This document shows, one piece after another, positions 35,293 to 43,713 of a stretch of 64,000 nucleotides of DNA. Both the position numbers and the translations under genes were made by a program. How positions within the stretch are numbered: position 1 is the stretch's first letter; each line of letters begins with the position of its first letter. The DNA is from Priestia endophytica DSM 13796 (GTDB lineage Bacteria; Bacillota; Bacilli; Bacillales; Bacillaceae_H): positions 10,363 through 74,362 of the forward strand of contig NZ_FOXX01000014.1 in NCBI RefSeq assembly GCF_900115845.1, in the 5' to 3' direction. The notes under the pieces were generated by a model. It had not been told where the DNA came from and ran no database searches. It saw only the letters and a program-made list of their open reading frames with translations.

Positions 35293-35580
35293 TTAGACGT
35301 AAACGTCGATTTTCCCTACCTCTTTCGAAAGAATCTCCATTCCTTCTTTACTGAGTACTACTTTTCCATTTGCTAATACCATATTGTCTTCGGATACTTT
35401 TCCTGTAATCATACATGCTTTATGGTACTGATATTTTCTGAAAATAATTTGATCCCCGTCTACAAAGATTTCTAAAGGATCATTCTTCTCAATAGAAAGG
35501 TTTTTTCTTAGTTCCTTTGGTAAGACTAAACGTCCTAATTGATCGACTTTCCTCACGATTCCTGTACTTTTCAATTTCAT
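35293..35580 (-). CDS. AbrB-family regulator, copy B
   Basis: 95 residues, very similar to the copy at 30275. It starts KLKSTGIVRKVDQLGRLVLP and has the same C-terminal multimerisation part. AAAGAGGTG precedes ATG. Two such proteins could form mixed multimers. Confidence 0.88.
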   Translation of the reverse strand: MKLKSTGIVRKVDQLGRLVLPKELRKNLSIEKNDPLEIFVDGDQIIFRKYQYHKACMITGKVSEDNMVLANGKVVLSKEGMEILSKEVGKIDVYV

Positions 35581-35749
35581 AACACCTCTTTCCCTTTTCC
35601 TTCTTTATTGTAGCAAACGTGGAAAAAGAAGGAGTATAATAAAAATATGGTATATTATCATTTTCCTGGGATTTTGTATTTTGGCTCTATTCAATTGTAC
35701 GGAAGGGTATATATACTAAAACCATAGATAGAGAGAAGAAGGACTAAAG

Positions 35750-36412
35750 ATGGCACATAAAATCAGTTTAACAGGCTGTCCAACAAGTTCAATTCAAGAC
35801 TATGGGAAGTACCTGGCTTTTGATATGGAGGAAAAGGGAAGTCCAAATGCGCCAAAAGGAATCCCTTTTAAAAGTAATCCAATTACCTATACCGTTATAG
35901 TGAGTCTCAAACAATTTAATAAATTAAATATAAGCCAGGAGGAATTTTCTCAACGACGCTTCCTTGTACAAGGGGAGCCTTGTTTGGATATTCCGTTTGA
36001 ACAATGTACAGGTGAGATTGGCGTTATCTGTATGCAGATACAAGAAATTGAGGACAAAGGGAAAGAGAAGAAACAACCAAAACAAACGCTCAAAAAGGGT
36101 TCAAGGGCTAAGAAACAAGAAGAAACTAAACCTCAGGAAGAGAGTAAACAACAGCAAGAGAAAAAGCCTCTTCTTGTTCCAAAGGGAACGAGAGAATGGA
36201 TGTCCTTAGAAGAAATTAAGGTTCCCGAAACCTTTCTTCAATTTACCCCAGGAATGGCGAAACAAAAGGTAGTAGAAGAAAGTATTGAGAAGAATGGAAC
36301 CGTAGATAAACCCATTATGATTGATCCAGATACACACGAACTTGTAGATAGTTATAGTCGTTATTTTGTAGCTAGGAAAAAGAATTTAGAACGTGTTCCC
36401 GTATATTATTAA
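35750..36412 (+). CDS. ParB/Srx-domain protein, copy B
   Basis: 220 residues, same two-domain layout as at 30746 with a slightly longer Lys/Gln-rich linker (residues 106-140). Almost all differences between the copies lie in that linker. A third, 5'-truncated relative is at 44968. Confidence 0.7.
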   Translation: MAHKISLTGCPTSSIQDYGKYLAFDMEEKGSPNAPKGIPFKSNPITYTVIVSLKQFNKLNISQEEFSQRRFLVQGEPCLDIPFEQCTGEIGVICMQIQEIEDKGKEKKQPKQTLKKGSRAKKQEETKPQEESKQQQEKKPLLVPKGTREWMSLEEIKVPETFLQFTPGMAKQKVVEESIEKNGTVDKPIMIDPDTHELVDSYSRYFVARKKNLERVPVYY

Positions 36413-36512
36413 AGATTCTATTTTTATTCTTTATAGGAGGAATAGAAATAAAATAGATCCAAATGGGTATGGAATACGGATTAGCACATGCTAATTAGAG
36501 AAGGTGAGGTTT

Positions 36513-36728
36513 ATGAGTAATTCATCCAAATTAACTTTTTTAGGATTTTTTATATTTTTTCCTGTTACTTTTTTATTAGCAAACGTGATTTGGAGATTTT
36601 TTATAAAGAGTGAAGGTTTTATAAATGTCGTAACTAGTAGTTTATCCATTCTAGGTATATATTATATTTTGGCAAGCATAGTTTTTGCAGTTATGAAAGT
36701 TAGGAACGTTAACCTAAAAGATATTTGA
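36513..36728 (+). CDS. Small membrane protein with two helices
   Basis: 71 residues; helices FLGFFIFFPVTFLLANVIW and SSLSILGIYYILASIVFAVM. I take ATG at 36513 after GAAGGTGAGG rather than the ORF start at 36504. Unknown function. Confidence 0.6.
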   Translation: MSNSSKLTFLGFFIFFPVTFLLANVIWRFFIKSEGFINVVTSSLSILGIYYILASIVFAVMKVRNVNLKDI

Positions 36729-36739
36729 TAACATTTAAT

Positions 36740-36786
36740 AAAAAAGAGTGCATAAAACCTAGGTTTTTTATGCACTCTTTTTGTGT
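36740..36786 (+). terminator. Terminator of the small membrane protein gene
   Basis: AAAAGAGTGCATAAAA stem and complement followed by TTTTTG. Confidence 0.8.
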
Positions 36787-36852
36787 TGGAGGAGCGATGA
36801 AAGCTTGCTAACTCAATGATGTGTAAAATCTTGCATAAAGAAGAAAAAAAGA

Positions 36853-36893
36853 AAAGTCCAGACTCCCTGTTAGGCAAAGGGTCTGGACTTTTT
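36853..36893 (+). terminator. Terminator next to dif-like site 1
   Basis: AAAGTCCAGAC / GTCTGGACTTT followed by TTTT. The dif-like site starts three bases later. Confidence 0.85.
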
Positions 36894-36895
36894 TA

Positions 36896-36923
36896 ACTTC
36901 CCCTAAGATGTATTATGTAAACT
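36896..36923 (+). other. dif-like Xer recombination site 1
   Basis: Left (XerC-type) arm ACTTCCCCTAA, spacer GATGTA, right (XerD-type) arm TTATGTAAACT. The right arm is identical to the B. subtilis dif arm as I remember it, and the left arm shares ACTTCC. It starts the XRE/membrane-protein cassette. Confidence 0.75.
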
Positions 36924-36954
36924 AATATTGCATAGAATTAAATGTAAAATAAAT

Positions 36955-37008
36955 TTGACATTTAACATTTTTAACCATATAATCTAAATGTAAAACTTAT
37001 TTTACATT
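36955..37008 (+). promoter_or_regulatory. Promoter and operator of the XRE/membrane cassette
   Basis: TTGACA (36955-36960), 17-base spacer, TATAAT (36978-36983): a consensus sigma-A promoter. The palindrome AATGTAAAA-CTTA-TTTTACATT (36987-37008) lies at the transcription start, and a half copy AAATGTAAAA lies before the -35, fitting autorepression by the first gene. Confidence 0.75.
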
Positions 37009-37028
37009 ATGGGGTTGAGTTGATATAG

Positions 37029-37235
37029 ATGATTAATCGAATCAAAGAACTAAGAAAATTAAAAAAGCTCTCTCAGGAGGATTTAGCTAATGCTTGCGAA
37101 GTATCCAGGCAAACGATAAATGCTATTGAAAATAATAAGTACGATCCAAGCTTAGCTCTAGCTTTTTACCTAGCAGAAATATTAGGAGTAAGTGTAGATG
37201 AATTATTTTCTTACCAAAACAGGAGGGATTTATAA
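37029..37235 (+). CDS. XRE-family regulator of a dif cassette
   Basis: 68 residues, almost only HTH (LSQEDLANACEVSRQTINAI, then ENNKYDPSLALAFYLAEILG), the short type that partners membrane proteins. ATG after GGGGTTGAG. Its stop overlaps the start of the next gene (TAATG). Confidence 0.85.
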   Translation: MINRIKELRKLKKLSQEDLANACEVSRQTINAIENNKYDPSLALAFYLAEILGVSVDELFSYQNRRDL

Positions 37236-37636
37236 TGACAAGGAATCGAAAGAATAATATAGTTGGAGGCATAATCTTAGCTATGCTTTCCTTATTTTTA
37301 CTTACAATGTATACGACAGATTTTATAACTGGAACCAAATTAAATGTAAATCATGTAATAGGAATGGTTTTAGTAGTCGTAGCATGGTTCCAGTTCATTA
37401 CTTGGGGTTCTGATAAGAAGGTACAGAAGGATGAAATGGGGAAAAAGATAGCTACAAATAGTGCTAAAGTGAGTTATTATATCCTAACAATAAGTCTTTT
37501 TTTACTTTGGATTTTAGATCGGATGGTTTTTTTAAGAAAGAATGATTTTGGAAATATATCTTTGTTTGCAGCTTTATGTCTTGCTTTAGTTGTGTTTCCA
37601 GTTGTCCAATTTTTTTCAGCTAGACGTTATAAATAA
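37235..37636 (+). CDS. Membrane protein paired with XRE regulator
   Basis: 133 residues with about four helices (VGGIILAMLSLFLLTMYTTD; VIGMVLVVVAWFQFITW; and two near the end) and a cytosolic KKVQKDEMGKKIATNSAKVS segment as in DUF2178-like proteins. AGGAGGG precedes ATG, coupled to the XRE gene. This gene pair is a common Firmicute module of unknown function. Confidence 0.75.
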   Translation: MTRNRKNNIVGGIILAMLSLFLLTMYTTDFITGTKLNVNHVIGMVLVVVAWFQFITWGSDKKVQKDEMGKKIATNSAKVSYYILTISLFLLWILDRMVFLRKNDFGNISLFAALCLALVVFPVVQFFSARRYK

Positions 37637-37642
37637 TTTGAG

Positions 37643-37675
37643 AAAGCCTTGAATTTGAAGAATTCAAGGCTTTTT
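37643..37675 (+). terminator. Terminator next to dif-like site 2
   Basis: AAAGCCTTGAATT / AATTCAAGGCTTT then TTAT; the dif-like site begins at 37676. Confidence 0.85.
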
Positions 37676-37703
37676 ATTTCCGATAATACTCATTATGTTA
37701 ACT
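37676..37703 (+). other. dif-like Xer recombination site 2
   Basis: Left arm ATTTCCGATAA, spacer TACTCA, right arm TTATGTTAACT. It separates the XRE/membrane cassette from the YjzC-like cassette. Confidence 0.75.
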
Positions 37704-37813
37704 AGTTTTGTATACGTTATTTATGTATTTCTTAAAAACTGTGTGCAATTAAAGGGCCATATTATGAAAGATTGCTCTCATAATAATTCAAACTAATTTT
37801 TATCATAACACGA

Positions 37814-37846
37814 ATCATGACCACCCGTTGGAGGGGTGGTCATGAT
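37814..37846 (-). terminator. Terminator of the YjzC-like gene
   Basis: ATCATGACCACCC and its perfect complement with a 7-base loop, 11 bases after the minus-strand stop; followed by a modest T-rich stretch. Confidence 0.6.
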
Positions 37847-37857
37847 TTCTATATTAA

Positions 37858-38046
37858 TTAAGATACTTTCTTCCAGTGCGCCGCTTCATTACTTGAAGGA
37901 GAAGGAGGGAACTGTTCACCTTCCTCTAATTTAATTTCAGTGTTATCTTGACTTGATGAGCTTCCACTGACTAGACTTTGTACTTTATACGTTCCACTTT
38001 CTGGTGCTTTTTCACCTGTTTTGTACGTATTATTGTTATTAGCCAT
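37858..38046 (-). CDS. YjzC-like small protein
   Basis: 62 residues with TYKTGEKAPESGTYKVQSLV and EIKLEEGEQFPPSP, the pattern of the Bacillus YjzC family (an extended lysine/glycine/proline start and an EGE-FP motif). Strong GGAGGTGGAG before ATG. Sole gene of the cassette between sites 2 and 3. Confidence 0.75.
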   Translation of the reverse strand: MANNNNTYKTGEKAPESGTYKVQSLVSGSSSSQDNTEIKLEEGEQFPPSPSSNEAAHWKKVS

Positions 38047-38526
38047 CTTACTCCACCTCCAAAATTAATTTAGAAAAGAAGCGTCATTATTCTACATTTT
38101 CTTTTCTATATTGGACGTGTTCCCCGGATATTAAGTCTTAAACCCTCATTTTCCGTTGAATTTTTTATACGAAGGTATAAGGATAATTATAATATACATA
38201 TATATTACCGTTGATTTGCTTATTTCTTTTTGATTTAAAAAACTTACGATTTTAGCACCTAATTGTTTAGATGCTATTTTTTATTGAAGTAATTAAGGTT
38301 GAGTGATGAAGCAAAATGCTTATCTTGTTATATTCGAAGAGGGTTCGGTACCTAGAAGGCGTCCAACCTTTTTTCATTGCCGATAACAAAGATTATGTCA
38401 ATTAGAAATGTATGATCTATGCATGAAAATATTCTTGTTAACCATTAGTTTACAGTGCATAATCAAAGCGTTTGTGGCTGGTTTTACACATTTGTTATAA
38501 AATGGTACTACAAGGTAGGTGGTTAG
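38047..38526. other. Intergenic region holding a dif-like site
   Basis: Contains a terminator-like hairpin TAGCACCTAATTGTTTAGATGCTA plus T-run near 38252-38280, dif-like site 3, and the upstream region of the next XRE gene. No open frame of note. Confidence 0.5.
38376..38403 (+). other. dif-like Xer recombination site 3
   Basis: Left arm ATTGCCGATAA, spacer CAAAGA, right arm TTATGTCAATT. Preceded by GGTT...AACCTTTTTT, a weak terminator. Confidence 0.7.
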
Positions 38527-38967
38527 ATGAATATAGGTGAGCGATTAAAGCATTTAAGAGAGTTAAAAGGTATGTCCCGAGAGGATCTTTCTAGAAAAAT
38601 GAACGTATCAAGGCAAGCCGTTTATAAATGGGAAAATAACAAAGGTTATCCTGATATCCAAAATCTTTTAAAGTTAAGTGAGATATATGAGACAACAGTT
38701 GATGAATTGATCAAAGGAAATTATTCATCAACTAGTCAAAAAGAAATAGATATTGATGAGAACAAAGAAGATGATGATATTTGGAATATTGGATTTTATA
38801 TAGGAATGGCAATTATATTTTTGGGCTCCTTTCTTAATTTATTTTTTGGTTTATGGATTTTCTTCATCGTTTTAAATATTGTTGGAACTTTAATTGCTTG
38901 TTTCTCTAAAGAATTGAAGAGACATATAGTTCGTACAATAATTGACTTTAAAAAAAGCTTTAACTAA
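38527..38967 (+). CDS. XRE-family regulator with C-terminal membrane domain
   Basis: 146 residues. N-terminal HTH (MSREDLSRKMNVSRQAVYKW, then ENNKGYPDIQNLLKLSEIYE) followed by an acidic linker and two membrane helices (IGMAIIFLGSFLNLFFGLWI; IVLNIVGTLIACF). Here the two parts that are separate genes in the first cassette are fused. ATG follows AGGTAGGTGG. Sole gene of the cassette between sites 3 and 4. Confidence 0.82.
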   Translation: MNIGERLKHLRELKGMSREDLSRKMNVSRQAVYKWENNKGYPDIQNLLKLSEIYETTVDELIKGNYSSTSQKEIDIDENKEDDDIWNIGFYIGMAIIFLGSFLNLFFGLWIFFIVLNIVGTLIACFSKELKRHIVRTIIDFKKSFN

Positions 38968-38979
38968 TAATAACAAATG

Positions 38980-39013
38980 AAAGACTTTGGACAATCAAAG
39001 CCAAAGTCTTTTT
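38980..39013 (+). terminator. Terminator next to dif-like site 4
   Basis: AAAGACTTTGG / CCAAAGTCTTT followed by TT and then directly the dif-like site. Confidence 0.8.
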
Positions 39014-39037
39014 CCGATAACATTAATTATTTTAACG
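39010..39037 (+). other. dif-like Xer recombination site 4
   Basis: Left arm TTTTCCGATAA, spacer CATTAA, right arm TTATTTTAACG. The right arm is less conserved than at sites 1 and 2. Confidence 0.65.
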
Positions 39038-39111
39038 GTAAAATTTATAAGATAATTCATTTAAGGGATTATAAAACTAATTTCCTGTTTAACCTTAAAG
39101 GAAGTGGTATG

Positions 39112-39270
39112 GAGATTATGTATAGTCAGATGATTAAGGGATTATTAGAGGAAAGTATCCTAGCCATGATTCAGAGGAAAGATGTCTATGGATATGAGTT
39201 ACTAGAAACATTGCAAAAAGGGGGATTTAAAAAGGGGAGTGGTTTGATTCGTGTTTGTCATAAAAAAGGA
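39112..39270 (+). pseudogene. PadR-family regulator, N-terminal fragment
   Basis: MYSQMIKGLLEESILAMIQR then KDVYGYELLETLQKGGF is the start of a PadR regulator; after about 40 residues the frame changes into unrelated sequence and ends. PadR genes often control neighbouring ABC transporters, so this may be the lost regulator of the operon at 39296-41992. Confidence 0.65.
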
Positions 39271-39297
39271 CTAAAGTTTAATCCCCTTAGTCCTTTT
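39264..39297. terminator. Bidirectional terminator
   Basis: AAAAGGACTAA / TTAGTCCTTTT; it separates the PadR fragment from the minus-strand ABC operon end. Confidence 0.75.
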
Positions 39298-39469
39298 AAT
39301 TCCCCTTTTTTCTATTGTATTCATATATACTCATTACACATACTAAAATAATGATACCGGATATTATTAAAATATCTTTTAATTCCCCATTGTAGATAGC
39401 AATTATTAATGGGGGAGAAGCAAAGAGTAAAAATACTAAAATAGCTAGGAAAAGAAATTTTTTAGTCAT
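39296..39469 (-). CDS. Small membrane protein of the ABC operon
   Basis: 57 residues with two helices (FLFLAILVFLLFASPPLIIA; ILIISGIIILVCVMSI) and a basic tail. ATG at 39469 follows GGAG and overlaps the end of the ATPase gene, so it is co-translated. Unknown function, possibly an accessory subunit. Confidence 0.65.
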   Translation of the reverse strand: MTKKFLFLAILVFLLFASPPLIIAIYNGELKDILIISGIIILVCVMSIYEYNRKKGN

Positions 39470-40190
39470 TTTTATAATCTCCATTAATATGTAGGGTATT
39501 AATAAAATATTCTTCTAGATTGCCATTCCCAGAAAGTACATTTGATAGGTTACTCTCTCTTTTCAGAATTACCCCATTATCAATTAAAATAAGAGCATCA
39601 CAAAATGTCTCTGCTACTTCTAATTGATGTGTAGATAGTAGAATGGCATTGTTCCATTTTGTAACGTAATCTTTTAGTATCATTTTGATTCTTTTCATGT
39701 TTATCGGATCAATTCCGGCGATGAATTCATCTAATAGTAATACAGATGGTCTATTTAACAAGGTTCCAAGTAAAGCTAATTTCTTTCTATTACCAAGGGA
39801 TAAATTTTTAATTAATTTATCAATTTCTTTATTTAAACCATAATATATGATTTCCTTTTCCACTTGTTCTTGTGAGATTTCCAACTTAGTGAGTTGTATA
39901 ATAAACTTAAGGTATTCACGACCTGTTAATTCTTCATAAAGATAGGGATAGTCAGGAATGAATGCTACGTGTTTTTTTGCATCCTCAATCTTTTCTTGAT
40001 CAACGAGCACTCCCCCTTTATCAGGGAGAAGTAACCCGGTTGCAATTCTTAAAGTAGTAGTTTTACCTGCTCCATTTTGTCCTAGGAAAGCAGTGATTTT
40101 TCCTTTTTCAATATCAAATGACACATCTTTTAGAATGTACTTGGAATTAAATGTTTTACTAATCCCTTTAAAGGATAAAGCTTTTTCCAT
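39462..40190 (-). CDS. ABC transporter ATP-binding protein
   Basis: 242 residues. Walker A GQNGAGKTT, signature NLSLGNRKKLALLGTL (LSLGN instead of LSGG), Walker B VLLLDEF; the glutamate after the Asp is present but followed by Phe. It is followed upstream by a large permease gene (15-base gap). Similar to lantibiotic/bacitracin-type or EcsA-like exporters. Confidence 0.85.
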   Translation of the reverse strand: MEKALSFKGISKTFNSKYILKDVSFDIEKGKITAFLGQNGAGKTTTLRIATGLLLPDKGGVLVDQEKIEDAKKHVAFIPDYPYLYEELTGREYLKFIIQLTKLEISQEQVEKEIIYYGLNKEIDKLIKNLSLGNRKKLALLGTLLNRPSVLLLDEFIAGIDPINMKRIKMILKDYVTKWNNAILLSTHQLEVAETFCDALILIDNGVILKRESNLSNVLSGNGNLEEYFINTLHINGDYKND

Positions 40191-40204
40191 AGATTTCTCT
40201 CCTT

Positions 40205-41992
40205 CTATAAATTAATACGATCAAAATTAGACATTTTATATAAATGATTGGCAATGATTAAGAGCAAACCTCCATATATTATGGAAAGAATAGCTCCTAT
40301 TCCCCCCCATTGAAGTGTTAGGTACTCTAATTTACTCAATGCACCTACTAGCAGGAAAGCTGTCGGCATCATTAAAATTGGAATTATTAATCCAACAGTA
40401 GAGAACTGAATAACGTCTGATATAATTTTTTTATCAGCATACTCATCTAGTTGTTCAATATTACTGTAATGAAAATGGGGTCTAAAAATAGACGGAAGAA
40501 ACAGTAATGTTGAAAGGAATAGAAATACTACGGTATGCAACAGTAATGTAGATATAGATATTACAATATCCATTTTATTAATGGTGAAAAATACAATATC
40601 CATTACTATAAATAAAGGTAAACTTGTAATAATGAATAAGTGAAATTTATATTTAAAAACCTCCCACAATGATTTTCCTGTCAGTAAATAAGTTATAACC
40701 TGCTTTCCTTCCCCATCTAACGAAAATATTCCTGTTAGTTCTGTAAATATAGAATGAACATAAAAATGCGTGAGAAAAAATAGATAGAAAGAGAGTACAA
40801 GAAAATATATATTTTCTGTAGAATTCATGGTCTGTAATATTCCTAAGATGCCCCCCCATAATAACCAAAAGACTGGTGGTCCTAAGATAGTAGGGAATCT
40901 ATACCTTAAATATTCTGTACGATAAAAATGTTTGACTAATACTTGTGTATAAGATGGACCAGGTATTACTCGAGCTAATAAACTACCTATAGGCCCTAAT
41001 CTATTAAAAGAATGATGGGTATCCTTCCTTCCTTTTCCCCATATCGATACAAGTAAAATTGACAAGATTATTAACCCGAAAAACAGGAGTATTTTAAGTA
41101 TAGAATAGTAATTAAGACCCTCAAGTAAAATATTTGATAATACATTGTAGGGCATATAAGAGTAAGAAAAAATTGCTGAGATTGATTTGAAAATTTCAAA
41201 GGTTACATTAGTACCTTCCTCTACCCAGTCATTATAGACTTTATAATCTACATTATTACTAGTTAAAGGAAAGTTTTTCACCCACGGAGAGATCACTTTT
41301 CCAAGGTGAAATGCTATATAAACCGTCACCCCTCTAAATGAAATATTACTCAGTATCCTAAATACAAAACTTTCTCCATAGTTCTGTAATAATATATATT
41401 GGTTGTGAAATACCGAAATAAGAAATGTTAGGACTAAATACAGTCCTAAAGTTAGGAAGATAAGTGTTATAAGGGATAAATAATCTACCCCAGTAATTAT
41501 CCCTAATGCTAACATAAGGGGGATATAGTTAAATATAAACTCTTTAGTATCCCATACTATGGATTCTAGATATAAGAATATATCTGATTTGAATTTACTA
41601 AGCTTAAGGTTAATTATTAACCAATCTTGATCCTGTGATTGTAGTTTCCATTTTGAAGAAGAAACACCTGAAATGATAGAAAATAATATAATGATTAGGA
41701 AGACTAAGGACCAAAGAATTTCATAATTCTCTTTAATAATAGAAAAGAATCTCGATATGATACTGGTGACAATTTGCTGTCTTATGGTTTCATTAGAAAA
41801 GAAATTATTAAAAACGGTATATTTTAGAAAGAAATAGGTGCCAAAAAATATGAGAAGTGCATTGAACACATCCCTTATAAGGGCTAATAACCACAAATAT
41901 TTGCCTATAGATATGTTTTTAAAGACTCTAATATTACTCCATTGATTTTTCCATCTGATAATCAGTTTCCATTTTAGCCAGCTAACAATCAT
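40205..41992 (-). CDS. ABC transporter permease, large membrane protein
   Basis: 595 residues with about 12 hydrophobic segments and long soluble loops. It has no clear extracellular domain. The SFNRLGPIGSLLARVIPGPS stretch lies in the middle. It is divergent from the histidine kinase gene at 42364, a common layout for a two-component system that controls its own transporter. The substrate is unknown. Confidence 0.78.
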   Translation of the reverse strand: MIVSWLKWKLIIRWKNQWSNIRVFKNISIGKYLWLLALIRDVFNALLIFFGTYFFLKYTVFNNFFSNETIRQQIVTSIISRFFSIIKENYEILWSLVFLIIILFSIISGVSSSKWKLQSQDQDWLIINLKLSKFKSDIFLYLESIVWDTKEFIFNYIPLMLALGIITGVDYLSLITLIFLTLGLYLVLTFLISVFHNQYILLQNYGESFVFRILSNISFRGVTVYIAFHLGKVISPWVKNFPLTSNNVDYKVYNDWVEEGTNVTFEIFKSISAIFSYSYMPYNVLSNILLEGLNYYSILKILLFFGLIILSILLVSIWGKGRKDTHHSFNRLGPIGSLLARVIPGPSYTQVLVKHFYRTEYLRYRFPTILGPPVFWLLWGGILGILQTMNSTENIYFLVLSFYLFFLTHFYVHSIFTELTGIFSLDGEGKQVITYLLTGKSLWEVFKYKFHLFIITSLPLFIVMDIVFFTINKMDIVISISTLLLHTVVFLFLSTLLFLPSIFRPHFHYSNIEQLDEYADKKIISDVIQFSTVGLIIPILMMPTAFLLVGALSKLEYLTLQWGGIGAILSIIYGGLLLIIANHLYKMSNFDRINL

Positions 41993-42363
41993 AAATTTAC
42001 TCCCTTACTATTATGTAATACAATATAGCTCTCTATAGAACTTCTCCTCATAAATTAAATCAAAGGATGTGTTACGTCTATACTTTATTCCCAACATGGA
42101 TATTTTCTGTCTTAAATAGGGCATAATTATGTCTATTCAGTTTAGACTTGCCTTTCTTTATATGTTTTATATAAATTTAAAAATTAGTTAAAGTGATTAA
42201 AAAATATAATGAACATTTACCCCAACTGTAATTTATAAATATTTTTTTAAAAATAAATTAGGATCAAGAAGGAATATTTATCATTAATTACTACTTATGA
42301 TAAATATTCCTTTTTCATACTATTACATGTTGTATACTATCTATAGGAAAGGGAGGGATCAAA
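41993..42363. promoter_or_regulatory. Divergent promoter region between ABC operon and kinase gene
   Basis: 371 bases without a gene. A perfect 13-base inverted repeat GGAATATTTATCA / TGATAAATATTCC followed by TTTTTC (42271-42315) sits in the kinase leader and could be an attenuator. A LytTR box pair is likely in this gap but I could not single one out. Confidence 0.5.
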
Positions 42364-43701
42364 ATGAATTTTGTAATTCAAGTATTTGGAACAGGATTGG
42401 AGATAACTTCGTTAATGTTCTTTTCAATTGCTTTTTTAGGATTGAAATTTTCGAAGTTAAAATATGGGATAATTACATTTATTCTAATTGGAACCAGCTT
42501 TACCGTTCTTATTACTATGACTTCTCCATTTCATTCTTGGATCACGTTTATATGTAATTTTAGTATTATGTTTATGTTATTTAAAATGATATTTAGAATT
42601 AGCTTAACAGCCTCATTTTTATCTATTTCCTTAGGAATTTGCACACTATTAATGGGGGAATTGTTATCGATTTTATTCTTAGGGAATTTAATTGACGTTA
42701 TCACAATTTTAGATTCAAAGTCCATTGAGAAATTATTATTAGCTTTTCCCCATATAGTATTAATAATTTTAGTAGGTCTAGTTTTTATAAGATATAAACT
42801 TTCTTTTGTACCTGGGCGAATGGTATATGGTGAAACAGATAATTCATCACCTGAAAAATACGGATTAAAATACAGAATTTTAGTTTGGAGTACCATGGCT
42901 TTAGTTGTTATTGTCTCCTTGACATTATCGTCGAACCTATTCTTACTAAAATCAATAGATTCAACAGTTTTATTTGTAATTATTAGTGCTACAACGTATT
43001 TAGTTTTCTTTTCACAGATAATCATAAAAAGTGAGCTGTATAACCTCGAAAAGAAATTAGAACAGCAGCACGAGAAGGAAATTAACACATATTTTCAAGT
43101 TATTCGATCTCAACGGCATGATTTTATTTATCATCTAAGTACTTTATACGGGTTAATTGTACAAAGAAAAGTAGAAGATACTGAAAAATATATAGAAGAG
43201 CTGCTAGACGACGTTAGAGCACTTAATGAAATTATTCCTTTATATCATCATGCTGTCTCGGCTATGATTCTAACATTTAAGCAACAGGCTGAAGTTAAAA
43301 ATATAAAAATGTCGATAAATGCTAATGATTCTCTAGAAAATATACCCTGTAAGGTGACTGATATCAATCGTGTACTTGGGAACTTAGTAACTAATGCAAT
43401 TGATGCTTTAGCATATACCAACCATTCTGAGAAATGGATCGAGTTATCCATTGAGTTTGAAAACCTTTCTAAAGAATATGTATTTACTGTTACGAATAGT
43501 GGCCAAATGGATAGCGAAATTGCAAACAAATTGTTTAAAAAGCAATTTACTACTAAACGTAATAATCACGAGGGTATTGGTCTACTGAATACTAAACGAC
43601 TTGTAGAAAGATATAACGGGTTAATATACCTTGAGCTAACTGATAATACAACTTCGTTTGTTACCCGTATTCCCCTACTCGAACAGAACAAAGTTATATA
43701 A
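42364..43701 (+). CDS. AgrC-type sensor histidine kinase
   Basis: 445 residues: six or seven membrane helices in the first 220, a helix with the phospho-acceptor in IRSQRHDFIYHLSTLYGLI, and a GHKL ATPase domain with the N-box LGNLVTNAIDAL and G-box HEGIGLLNTKRLV. This is the class that senses peptide pheromones (AgrC/ComD/BlpH). ATG follows GGGAGGG. No peptide precursor gene is seen nearby. Confidence 0.87.
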   Translation: MNFVIQVFGTGLEITSLMFFSIAFLGLKFSKLKYGIITFILIGTSFTVLITMTSPFHSWITFICNFSIMFMLFKMIFRISLTASFLSISLGICTLLMGELLSILFLGNLIDVITILDSKSIEKLLLAFPHIVLIILVGLVFIRYKLSFVPGRMVYGETDNSSPEKYGLKYRILVWSTMALVVIVSLTLSSNLFLLKSIDSTVLFVIISATTYLVFFSQIIIKSELYNLEKKLEQQHEKEINTYFQVIRSQRHDFIYHLSTLYGLIVQRKVEDTEKYIEELLDDVRALNEIIPLYHHAVSAMILTFKQQAEVKNIKMSINANDSLENIPCKVTDINRVLGNLVTNAIDALAYTNHSEKWIELSIEFENLSKEYVFTVTNSGQMDSEIANKLFKKQFTTKRNNHEGIGLLNTKRLVERYNGLIYLELTDNTTSFVTRIPLLEQNKVI

Positions 43702-43713
43702 GGAGAGAGAAGC

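Larger units (their letters stand above)
33945..36413. repeat. Duplicated block, copy B
   Basis: Second copy of the terminator, L,D-transpeptidase, abrB and ParB-like gene set of 29368-31400, in the same orientation. It carries an insertion with a 31-residue gene between the transpeptidase and the abrB hairpin. Confidence 0.85.

Noticed and set aside
42125-42150. TTATGTCTATT, similar to the right arm of site 3
   Set aside because: No left arm is present; it stands alone in AT-rich DNA.
42531-43088. Minus-strand open frame of 185 codons in the kinase gene
   Set aside because: It is antisense to conserved coding sequence, without a start signal.
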